Origin: an uncultured Erythrobacter sp.
GTDB taxonomy: Bacteria; Pseudomonadota; Alphaproteobacteria; Sphingomonadales; Sphingomonadaceae
Assembly (NCBI GenBank): GCA_947500645.1
Contig: CANMSD010000004.1
Coordinates: 87,093-151,092 of the forward strand
Length of the DNA: 64,000 nt
Direction of reading: 5' to 3'
Position 1 is the first letter of the stretch. The number at the start of each line of letters is the position of its first letter. The notes under the pieces were generated by a model. That model was not told the DNA's origin. It did no database searches and saw nothing but the letters and a program-made list of their open reading frames with translations. Positions 38,827 through 46,997 of the stretch are shown in pieces. The position numbers were made by a program, and so were the translations under genes.

Positions 38827-40515
38827 ATGCAAGCCAAAACCGACGCGCCGATCGACCCACCCATAATTAGCCTGCCCATCGAAACCCACGACCAAGGTTT
38901 TTATGACGGTTTCAGCCGGGCGGTGACGATCCCTTCGAAAATCATTGTTTCGCTGATCATTATGTGGGCGATCTTTTTTCCTGTGCGGGCCAGCGAGACC
39001 TTGCAGGTCGCCAACTCGACCATCATCGCGTCCTTTTCTTGGTGGTACGTCTACCTCGTCGCATTCCTCATGTTTGCTTGCGCTGTACTCGCAGTCTTTC
39101 CGCAATCGGGCAGGTTGAGGATTGGTGCGCAGGATGAGAAGCCGGAATTCTCGCGCTTTTCATGGTTCGCGATGCTGTTCGGAGCGGGCATCGGCATTGG
39201 AATGCTAACCTATGCAATTGGCGAGCCCATGTCGCATTTCGCGACCAATCCGCAGATCATCGAAGGATCGCTGCAAGCAGAGACCGCAGCCGCTGTGCGT
39301 CCGGCCTATGTCTACACCTTCCTGCATTGGGGCTTCTCTGCTTGGGCGACCTACGCCCTGGTCGGCCTTGCGATTGGCTACGTCTCCTATCGACGCGGTT
39401 TACCGCTCACAATCCGGTCCGCGCTTGTGCCGATTTTTGGCCAGAATATGTCAGGGCTGAGCGGTCATCTGGTTGATATCGTTGCCGTGGTGGCGACCAT
39501 CCTAGGGGTCGCGGTGACCATGGGGCTAGGGGTTGAACAATTTGTCGCAGGGCTGGCTCGGCTTGGTGTGGGTGACTGGCTGCTCGATGCCGAAGGTTCG
39601 TCGTCGAACAGCGCGATCGTGGTTGCGCTAATTATACTAGTCGGAGCCTCAACCCTCAGCGCGCTGTCAGGGGTTGGCAAAGGTATCAAGTGGCTTTCGA
39701 ACCTCAATATGGGGCTCTCTTTCATGCTGCTGGCACTGTTTGTTGCAGTCGGTTCAGGCCTCTACGCGACCGAGCGCCTGTTTGTCGGGCTATGGGACTA
39801 TGTGACCCATCTGATCCCCACGATGCTGACACTTTACGACGATGAAGGCGACGCGGTCAGCCAGGCGATGATGCAATGGCAGCTCGACTGGTCGGTGTTT
39901 TACTGGGCGTGGTGGATCGCCTTTGCGCCCTTTGTAGGGATGTTCATAGCACGCATATCGCGCGGTCGGACGATCCGCGAATATGTGCTGGGCGTCGTGA
40001 TGGTCCCTTCGTTGATGTGTTTCGTCTGGATGGCCTTTGCTGGAGGGACCGCCATCGATCTGGAGCTGAGCGGAGCTGCAGCGGGCAGCATCATCAATAC
40101 CGGCATTTCAGACCAGCTCTACGCAACGCTTGCGGTGATGCTCGATCCAGGTGTGGCGCTCATCGTGTCCGCGCTCGTCGTGCTGTTGCTGATGACCTAT
40201 CTCGTAACATCGGTGGATAGCGCGATCCTGATCGTCAACACGATCAACGGAGCAGGCGAAACGGAGGGCACGCGACGCTATCACATCCTGTTCTGGGGCG
40301 CGGCACTGGCCTTTGTTGTCGGCAGCATGCTGATCCTTGGCGGCATCGAGGCGATCCGTATTACGATGATCATCGGCGCCCTGCCGTTCTCCGTCGTGCT
40401 GCTTCTGATGGCCGTGAGCATCCTCAAGGCGGTCATATTTGATCTGGTGCGAAAGCGTCATGGCGTGCCGACTACTGCAGAGGCCTGCGCAGGTTGGCAT
40501 CCCGGAAGTAATTAA
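38827..40515 (+). CDS. BCCT family (betaine/carnitine/choline) transporter
   Basis: ATG 38827 gives 562 aa, a normal family length, with a short cytoplasmic N-terminus before the first helix; upstream starts add 38 unlike residues. About 12 helices are seen. The Gly-rich helix GAGIGIGMLTYAIGEPM corresponds to the substrate/Na-site segment of BetP, and the aromatic segment FYWAWWIAFAPFVGMFIARI is the family signature near the trimer and substrate site. It imports quaternary amines or related zwitterions using Na or H gradients. No partner enzyme is adjacent. The C-terminus is short, without a long osmosensing tail. Confidence 0.93.
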   Translation: MQAKTDAPIDPPIISLPIETHDQGFYDGFSRAVTIPSKIIVSLIIMWAIFFPVRASETLQVANSTIIASFSWWYVYLVAFLMFACAVLAVFPQSGRLRIGAQDEKPEFSRFSWFAMLFGAGIGIGMLTYAIGEPMSHFATNPQIIEGSLQAETAAAVRPAYVYTFLHWGFSAWATYALVGLAIGYVSYRRGLPLTIRSALVPIFGQNMSGLSGHLVDIVAVVATILGVAVTMGLGVEQFVAGLARLGVGDWLLDAEGSSSNSAIVVALIILVGASTLSALSGVGKGIKWLSNLNMGLSFMLLALFVAVGSGLYATERLFVGLWDYVTHLIPTMLTLYDDEGDAVSQAMMQWQLDWSVFYWAWWIAFAPFVGMFIARISRGRTIREYVLGVVMVPSLMCFVWMAFAGGTAIDLELSGAAAGSIINTGISDQLYATLAVMLDPGVALIVSALVVLLLMTYLVTSVDSAILIVNTINGAGETEGTRRYHILFWGAALAFVVGSMLILGGIEAIRITMIIGALPFSVVLLLMAVSILKAVIFDLVRKRHGVPTTAEACAGWHPGSN

Positions 40516-40869
40516 ATGACAAGCGTTTTTCCAATAGGCGCCTCAAATTTATGTAACAGCCCAACCAATTGCAAAATTTTACTTGCTGGTTTTTGCAGTA
40601 AAAGTCACGTACTCTTATAAAAATATGAAAAAATATGCGTACACTCGGTCTATATTTGATTGTTGTCATGTAATTTAGATTCACAGATCGATTGTGTTGT
40701 TCCTAGGCAACACAAGAATTTGGGTTTGCAAAAATATCCCGGTGACTGTGGATGTATGACCCCTCGATTGTTAGGCGCCCCCTTCAGCAAATCTTTTTCT
40801 ATCTTTCGAGGCGCGGGCTGGTTCAGTTCCGCCCGCTTTAAAAAATAATTGTCGCAGGGGCACTCCATT
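40516..40869. other. AT-rich upstream region of TonB receptor
   Basis: There is no gene. The stretch 40530-40690 is clearly more AT-rich than its surroundings and contains a sigma-70-like promoter at 40593-40621, which would leave a leader of roughly 240 nt before the receptor start. Confidence 0.45.
40593..40621 (+). promoter_or_regulatory. Sigma-70-like promoter
   Basis: TTGCAG, then 17 nt, then TATAAA, in an AT-rich setting upstream of a TonB receptor and nothing else on this strand. It is assigned from consensus match and spacing only. Confidence 0.45.
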
Positions 40870-43509
40870 ATGAAGAATTTCGCAGCAAGCGCGTCCGCGG
40901 GCGCCATGGCGTTTGCATTGGCAACGCCAGCCATCGCTCAGGATCAGACCGCGACTACAAGCGAGCCTGAGAGTGAACAGCGCCAGGGCGGAGTGAATAC
41001 CATCATCGTGACCGCGCAGAAGCGCAGCGAAGACCTGCAGGATGTTCCAATCTCTGTGACGGCAATCGGGTCCGAACAGCTGGAAGAGCTCAATATCGAC
41101 ACTTTCGAGGATTACCTCGATCAACTGCCGACTGTGACGGCGGGCGGTGCCGGCCCTGGCCAAAGCACGATTTATATTCGTGGACTCGCATCGACGACCC
41201 CGAACCTGACGACCGCAGGCGTGGCGGGTCTTGCACCCAACGTTGCGCTCTATCTGGATGAGCAGCCGCTCGCACAGCCGGGACGCAATCTTGATGTCTA
41301 TGCAGCCGACATGCAGCGCATCGAAGTATTGTCCGGCCCGCAAGGCACACTGTTCGGCGCGAGCTCGCAGGCAGGCGTGGTGCGCCTCATCACGAACAAG
41401 CCGTCGCTCTCGGGCTTCGATGCCAGCGTGAACGCTGGCCTGTCCTTCACCAAGGGTGGCGAAGCCAGCTACAAAGGCGAAGTGATGATCAATGTGCCGG
41501 TTACGGACACCTTTGCTTTGCGCGGCGTTGCATTCCTCGATGACCAGGGAGGTTACATCGACAACGTCGCCGGAACCCGCAGCGCAGCGGAAAGCGGTCG
41601 TTTCCGCACGGCTGACACAGTGCGAGACAACGGTGTGGTCGTCGGCAACCGCGCGGGCTTCCAGGCCGGTGCTGACCTCAGCAATGTGACCTTCATTGAC
41701 GCGGATAACGCCGCGCTCGTCGAAAATGACTTCAACGACACGCAGTATGCCGGTTTCCGCGCGACGGCTTTGTGGGAGGTGACGCCGGACTGGACTGTCA
41801 CTGTCGCGCATACCCGCCAGGAAGTGGAAAGCGATGGTGTGTTCTTCGCCGATCCCGAGCTTGACGGCTTGGACGATCTGGAGATTCAACGCTTTTCCGA
41901 GGATACGATCGAAGACGAGTTTTCGAACACCAGCTGGACCATCGAAGGCCGTTTGGGCATGCTCGATATCGTTTATGCCGGTGCTTACACTGATCGTACG
42001 ACGGAGCAGAATGTCGACTACACCGACTATCTCTTCGTCGGTCAGTATCTGCCCTATTATATTTGCGACACGGCTGTCGTTTATCCGACCTATGTCGCAA
42101 GCGCCCCGGTGGATCCGACTTGCTACGCGCCGAATCTTGCTGTGGACTCGACCACTAGAACGGAAGTCTTCACCCAGGAGCTGCGCTTCAGCACACCGGC
42201 AGAAAATCGTTTCCGCGTCACCGCAGGCGGTTTCTATAGCGACCTGAAACTGCGCGAGTTCAACAATTTCAACTATCCGTCGAACGTTCTGGTGCGCGGT
42301 TCTGACGGCGTGACCACCGGCTTCCTGCCGAATTTCCCCTTGACCAATGTCGATGCGCCTCCAGGAGCAATCAACAGTGCAGGAGCGGGCTTCTTCAGCG
42401 ATCCTGGTCCGTTCGCAGCGGAGACTATCTTCCGTAACGATATTCGCCGGACGGACGAGCAATTCGGCCTATTCGGCGAAGCGAGCTATGACATCGTGCC
42501 TGACACGCTAACGGTGACAGCAGGACTGCGCTATTACGATATTGAGGTCGATCTGGAAGGCAGCGCCAACAGCTCTTTCTTCAACCTACGCTCGCCAGTC
42601 TTCGGAGCGAACACCGGCGTGCCGCTCGACCAGCGCGTGGACCAGCAGCGCGCGGGCACGAATATCTCTGCGCAGTTCGCAGCCGACAACACGGTCGGCG
42701 CTCCGGACAAGGCGGCGACCAGCGGGACGATCTTCAAGGGCACGTTGACCTACACTCCGAACGAGGACCTGCTGTTCTACGGGACTTATTCCGAAGGCTT
42801 CCGTCCGGGCTTGCTCAACCGTCCGGGCGGCGCTGCTGGGCCGAACGGCTTCACCGTCCCGTTCGAGCTTGAGACTGACGAAGTGAAGAATTACGAGCTG
42901 GGCTGGAAACTCGATCTTGCAGGCAGCGAAGTTCGCGTGAATGGTTCGGCTTTCTATGTCGATATCAGCCGCTTGCAGACGACGATCTTCGATCCGAGCA
43001 TTACCAACCTGTTCTTCTCTGATAACGCAGCCAATGCCGAGATCATGGGTGTCGAGGCTGACTTCACCTATGCGCCATACTCAGTGCCTGGCCTGACTAT
43101 CGCTGGCGCTTTCTCCTTCCTCGACACCGAGATCACCGAGGTTCTCACGCCGACCGATGACGTGCTCGAAGGCGAAGATCTCGCCTTTGCACCGTCCTTC
43201 CAGGGCAATTTCCGCGTGCGTTACGAGTTTGACCTGACGGATAGCTTGGAAGCTTATGTCCAGCCGCAGGTTAGCCATTCGGCATCGAAGTTCACAGACA
43301 TCATCGAGATCAACAAGCTCAAGCTCGAAAGCTACACAGTGGTCGATCTTGCCACCGGTATCACGGCTGATCGCTGGAACTTCGAAGTCTATGCAGAGAA
43401 CCTGTTTGACGAGCGCGCTCAGATTTCCGGCAACTTCGTTTTTGATCGGGCACGTATCGCAACCAACCGTCCATTAACGGTGGGTGTGCGCGTCGGCTTC
43501 GATTACTGA
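40870..43509 (+). CDS. TonB-dependent receptor paired with sulfotransferase
   Basis: ATG 40870 starts the signal peptide (MKNFAASASA ... TPAIAQ), with GGGG 9-12 nt upstream; the frame can extend to TTG 40849. The 879-aa receptor has a TonB-box-like NTIIVTAQKR, a plug with VLSGPQGTLFGASSQAGVVR and a barrel ending in VGVRVGFDY, with a near-terminal aromatic. A hairpin lies 24 nt after the stop, then a TPR-sulfotransferase gene in the same orientation. This receptor/sulfotransferase pair is recurrent in sphingomonads, but its substrate is not known to me. Confidence 0.93.
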   Translation: MKNFAASASAGAMAFALATPAIAQDQTATTSEPESEQRQGGVNTIIVTAQKRSEDLQDVPISVTAIGSEQLEELNIDTFEDYLDQLPTVTAGGAGPGQSTIYIRGLASTTPNLTTAGVAGLAPNVALYLDEQPLAQPGRNLDVYAADMQRIEVLSGPQGTLFGASSQAGVVRLITNKPSLSGFDASVNAGLSFTKGGEASYKGEVMINVPVTDTFALRGVAFLDDQGGYIDNVAGTRSAAESGRFRTADTVRDNGVVVGNRAGFQAGADLSNVTFIDADNAALVENDFNDTQYAGFRATALWEVTPDWTVTVAHTRQEVESDGVFFADPELDGLDDLEIQRFSEDTIEDEFSNTSWTIEGRLGMLDIVYAGAYTDRTTEQNVDYTDYLFVGQYLPYYICDTAVVYPTYVASAPVDPTCYAPNLAVDSTTRTEVFTQELRFSTPAENRFRVTAGGFYSDLKLREFNNFNYPSNVLVRGSDGVTTGFLPNFPLTNVDAPPGAINSAGAGFFSDPGPFAAETIFRNDIRRTDEQFGLFGEASYDIVPDTLTVTAGLRYYDIEVDLEGSANSSFFNLRSPVFGANTGVPLDQRVDQQRAGTNISAQFAADNTVGAPDKAATSGTIFKGTLTYTPNEDLLFYGTYSEGFRPGLLNRPGGAAGPNGFTVPFELETDEVKNYELGWKLDLAGSEVRVNGSAFYVDISRLQTTIFDPSITNLFFSDNAANAEIMGVEADFTYAPYSVPGLTIAGAFSFLDTEITEVLTPTDDVLEGEDLAFAPSFQGNFRVRYEFDLTDSLEAYVQPQVSHSASKFTDIIEINKLKLESYTVVDLATGITADRWNFEVYAENLFDERAQISGNFVFDRARIATNRPLTVGVRVGFDY

Positions 43510-43532
43510 TCCAGACGCTTGGACGGCGTTGT

Positions 43533-43567
43533 ACGGCGGGGGCGAGCGTGATGTTCGCCTCCGCCGT
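43533..43567 (+). terminator. Intercistronic hairpin after TonB receptor
   Basis: ACGGCGGGGGCGA pairs with TCGCCTCCGCCGT (13 bp, one G-T pair, 9-nt loop), followed by CTTGCTTTGTT. It is strong enough for partial or full termination, yet lies only 24 nt before the sulfotransferase start. Confidence 0.55.
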
Positions 43568-43590
43568 CTTGCTTTGTTAAGAGGTCCGGC

Positions 43591-45555
43591 ATGAGTGAGC
43601 GCGAGCAAGCCCTGGCTGCGGCCCAGAAAGCAATCCAGGCCGGTGATCATGCTGCCGGTCTTGCACATGCGCGGACGGCGATTGCGGATGATCCATCGAA
43701 CGGCGATGCGCATTATTTGGCCGCTGTGGCGACCCGCTATCTCGGCGATTTCGACACTGCGCGCACGCACTTGCGCGCGCTTCACCAGTCGATGCCCGAA
43801 TATGGCCGGGCCTGGCAGGAAGCTGGCCATCTCGCAAAGGCGCAGGGACGCGACGAGGAAGCGCTACAGGCCTATGTGCGCGCCGTGCGGTTCAATCCGG
43901 CGCTCGATGCGAGCTGGCGGAGCATGGCTGAGCTATACCGAGCAGCTGGCAGGGAGGCGGAAGCAGGAGCGGCTGATGCGCAGGCTCAGCGGATCGCTTC
44001 GCTACCGCGCGAGCTTGTAGCGGTCACACACCATCTGCATGAAGGACGTTTGCTGCGCGCCGAAGAGATTGCTCGGCATTTCCTGCGCACCAACCCCAAA
44101 AATATCGAAGGCATGCGGCTGCTCGCGCAGATCGGGGTGAAACTTGGCATTCTCGACGATGCGGAGTTCCTCTTGGAAAGCGCGGCACAATTCGAACCGG
44201 ATAATGTACAGGTGCTGCTCGACTACATCGACACGCTGCGGCGAAGGCAGAAATTCGAGCGCGCGCGCGAAGAAGCCGAAGCGCTGCACGAACGCGATCC
44301 AGACAACCCGCTGTTTCAATCGCATTTGGCGATCGAGCGCATGCAAACCGGCGACTATGATGGCGCTTTCGCTCTGTTCGATGCGATCCTGTCGAAGCTG
44401 CCAAATGATCCGGCAACGCTGACCAGCAAGGGCCACGCGCTCAAGACGACCGGCAAGCAGGATGAAGCAGTGGCGAGCTATCGTGCCGCTACCGCGGCGA
44501 AACCTGACCACGGCGACGCGTGGTATGCGCTTGCGAACCTCAAGACGTATCAATTTAGCGATGCCGAGATTGCCGCAATGCGCGAGCAGGCTGAGCGATC
44601 CGATTTGGCTTTCATGGACCGCGTCCATGTATCTTTCGCGCTCGGTAAAGCGTTGGAAGATCGCAAGGACTACGAAGCAAGTTTCCAGCACTATCAGCGC
44701 GGCAATGAGTTGAAGCGCGCCCAAGCCCGCTACAGCGCGGACGCCATGACCGCCGAGCTGGCTCGGCAGAAAGAGGCCTGCACGCCAGAGTTATTCACCA
44801 AACACGCTGGCGCGGGCCACCCAGCGCCGGATCCGATCTTTATCCTGGGCTTGCCGCGGGCCGGTTCAACTCTGCTTGAGCAGATTCTCGCCAGTCACTC
44901 GCAGATTGACGGCACGCTGGAGTTGCCCAACATCCTCGCGCTCGCGCACCGCCTGCGCGGGCGGAGCACCGGCCAATCACACTATCCCGATGTGCTGGAT
45001 GATCTCAGCCCCGAGCAGCTGTCGAAAATGGGCGAGCAGTTTATCGAAGACACGCGCATTCACCGGCAAGGCGCGCCGTTCTTCATCGACAAGATGCCCA
45101 ATAACTTTCGCCATATCGGCTTGATCCATCTGATCTTGCCCAATGCGAAAATCATCGACGCACGCCGTGAGCCGATGGATTGCTGCTTCTCCGGTTTCAA
45201 GCAGCTGTTCGCGGAAGGGCAAGAATTCACTTACGGGCTAAAAGAGATCGGGCAGTATTACGCAGACTACATCGACTTGATGGATCATTGGGCCACGGTA
45301 CTTCCTAGCAAGGTCTTACGGGTGCAACACGAAGATGTCCTTGATGACGTAGAAGGCGAAACGCGGCGGATGCTCGATTTTCTCGGGGTGCCGTTCGAGG
45401 AGGCGTGCCTCGAATTTCACAAGACCGACCGCGCAGTCCGCACGGCCAGCAGCGAGCAAGTTCGCCAGCCGATCAATCGCAAAGGGCAAGGCGCATGGAA
45501 GCCGTTCGAGCCGTGGCTCGATCCTCTCACAGAGGCCTTGGGAGAGCTCACTTAA
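43591..45555 (+). CDS. TPR-repeat sulfotransferase
   Basis: The 654-aa protein has an N-terminal TPR superhelix (~1-390; units such as GDAHYLAAVATRYLGDFDTA and GDAWYALANLKTYQFSDAEI) and a C-terminal sulfotransferase domain. That domain shows the 5'-phosphosulfate loop LGLPRAGSTLLEQ (~417-429) and the later 3'-phosphate segment around DARREPMDCCFS. It should transfer sulfate from PAPS. There is no signal peptide, so it is cytoplasmic or peripheral. The start has AAGAGG at good spacing. Candidate acceptors include the substrate or the machinery of the upstream receptor; this is inference. Confidence 0.9.
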   Translation: MSEREQALAAAQKAIQAGDHAAGLAHARTAIADDPSNGDAHYLAAVATRYLGDFDTARTHLRALHQSMPEYGRAWQEAGHLAKAQGRDEEALQAYVRAVRFNPALDASWRSMAELYRAAGREAEAGAADAQAQRIASLPRELVAVTHHLHEGRLLRAEEIARHFLRTNPKNIEGMRLLAQIGVKLGILDDAEFLLESAAQFEPDNVQVLLDYIDTLRRRQKFERAREEAEALHERDPDNPLFQSHLAIERMQTGDYDGAFALFDAILSKLPNDPATLTSKGHALKTTGKQDEAVASYRAATAAKPDHGDAWYALANLKTYQFSDAEIAAMREQAERSDLAFMDRVHVSFALGKALEDRKDYEASFQHYQRGNELKRAQARYSADAMTAELARQKEACTPELFTKHAGAGHPAPDPIFILGLPRAGSTLLEQILASHSQIDGTLELPNILALAHRLRGRSTGQSHYPDVLDDLSPEQLSKMGEQFIEDTRIHRQGAPFFIDKMPNNFRHIGLIHLILPNAKIIDARREPMDCCFSGFKQLFAEGQEFTYGLKEIGQYYADYIDLMDHWATVLPSKVLRVQHEDVLDDVEGETRRMLDFLGVPFEEACLEFHKTDRAVRTASSEQVRQPINRKGQGAWKPFEPWLDPLTEALGELT

Positions 45556-45782
45556 GCGATCATAGCGCCGTTTGGCACTCCACCATTAGGAATGACGAGT
45601 ACTATCGCGCCTTCAGCGCCAGGGAAGCCCGGCACCAAGACTTCAGCCATAAACGGTTCAATCTGTCGCGGCGGGAAACTCACAACCGCCATAGTCTTGC
45701 GACCAATCAACTGCTCTGGCGTGGAATTGTGGGCCGCTAGCTGACTGTCGAGCTTAGCCCTCGGGTTCGAAAAAGTAGTCTT
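45552..45782 (-). pseudogene. csaA: CsaA-like tRNA-binding protein, 5'-truncated fragment
   Basis: Reading the minus strand, the frame is open from a stop at 45785 down to a stop at 45554 but has no suitable start. The last ~60 residues contain STPEQLIGRKTMAVVSFPPR, then FMAEVLVPG and GGVPNGAMIA, which match the C-terminal half of CsaA (LIGR, VVNFPPR, SEVLV, PNG). Normal CsaA is ~110 aa, and the N-terminal half is missing. Its stop overlaps the stop of the sulfotransferase gene. It is probably the remains of a once intact gene at a rearrangement point. Confidence 0.7.
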
Positions 45783-45835
45783 TCAGCTATCGACCCAGTT
45801 CCTGGAATTTGATTGATCAAAGCATCCGGACCAGG

Positions 45836-46678
45836 TCACACAGCCCGCATATGTGGGAGCCAGAGCGTCACAGTCGAACCATTTCCGATGGTAGATTCAC
45901 ACGTAAGCTCACCATGGAGCGAGCGGGCCCGCGCATGGATATTGGAGAGACCTTTGCCGCGCGCCACTTCATCAGTCCGGAAGCCTGCGCCATTATCAGC
46001 AACGTAGACCGCAATCCCTGCCCGCCCATCTCGTTCGCTTTCATGGCAGCCAATTCGCATCTCGGTCGCACCGGAATGGGTCAACACATTGCCAATTGCT
46101 TCCTGGAATATCCGTAGGACGTGCAAGGCGTTGGTTGCATCCAGCCAATGAAGCGGAGCGCAATCGCCGACCTCCCATTTGCAATGAATTCCCGCATCTC
46201 TCAGGTCGCTCGCCATGCGGTGGCGCAAATTGCCGATCAGAGCCACCACATCGCCTTCGACCGGTTCAAGAGAATCAACTGTAATCTTGAGGTCGCTTAA
46301 GGCGCGATTGAGAGTCTTGATGGTGCTATCCGGCTGCTCTTGCTGGCGAGCAATGGCCAGCGCGGTGATCAGGTTGGAGCCGATCCCATCATGCATTTCC
46401 TGCATAAGACGACCGCGCTCGCTTGCGACGGCTTGGGCGACCATGAGCTCTTGCCGCGCAGATTCGCTTGCGGCCAACTCTGCCCGAGTCTCCGCAATGC
46501 GCTCTTCGAGAACCACATTGGAAGCCCCAAGATCGGTAAATGCATCAAGCGCCCTTTTCCCGAATGAGATCAGAAACGCGACCGTATAGGCAAGCCCACC
46601 AAAAACGGAGATGTAGGTCGCGTTGCCATCGCCTCCATACTGAACGGCGATGGCGATGAGGCTGCAAAGCTGAGACTG
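45836..46678 (-). pseudogene. Histidine kinase (HisKA_3 type) lacking its N-terminal sensor
   Basis: The intact part has the dimerisation/phosphoacceptor helix LMQEMHDGIGSNL (the His is the phosphosite) and an HATPase domain with N-box QEAIGNVLTHSGA and G-box VADNGAGF and GLSNIHARA. A GTG at 46516 would give a 226-aa soluble protein. The same frame continues upstream without a start to a stop at 46681 and encodes membrane-helix-like sequence (TYISVFGGLAYTVAFLISFG). I read this as a kinase whose transmembrane sensor was cut off at ~46680. No response regulator is adjacent. An internally started soluble form could still be expressed. Confidence 0.7.
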
Positions 46679-46997
46679 TCACTCGACTACGCCGCCTCAG
46701 CGCTCGGTGCTTTCTTGCCAGCTTGCGGTTGATCCCGAGAGCGAAAGGGATGGGCAGATAGCATTCAGCCGCTTCGAATAGTGGCCTGGTTTGCTACTAC
46801 CCACGACACGTTCAGAACACTCTTCATTCGACTCGCGGGCAGACCTTCATACGCCCGCGTCCCACCCATACTGTGATGTTTGCAGATGTCTGCTTTGGGG
46901 CCGATACCGGACTGTCTGGTTCTGGCTGCGGAAGCGCAGAAAGCCGACATTCGGCAAGCGACCCATTTGTTGCCAGAAATCACCGACTATCGAACTT
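46679..46997. other. Gene-free rearranged stretch with repeat
   Basis: No intact gene. A minus-strand piece at ~46690-46790 reads PLFEAAECYLPIPFALGINR but I cannot identify it. Positions 46894-46960 carry a dispersed repeat copy. Confidence 0.35.
46894..46960 (+). repeat. Dispersed intergenic repeat, copy
   Basis: It contains TTTGGGGCCGATACCGGACT, GTCTGGTTCTGG and CCGACATTCGGC. The first 33 nt closely match 60112-60145. Confidence 0.6.

Noticed and set aside
40771..42462. 563-codon minus-strand open frame opposite another TonB receptor
   Set aside because: Same reason: an antisense shadow with low-complexity composition and no recognisable domain.
45405..45740. 111-codon plus-strand frame across the end of the sulfotransferase
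   Set aside because: It overlaps the end of a clear gene in another frame, and its 3' half is antisense to the recognisable CsaA fragment.
45552..46997. An insertion sequence as cause of the decayed region
   Set aside because: No transposase fragment, terminal inverted repeats or target-site duplication could be seen; deletion or recombination is as likely.
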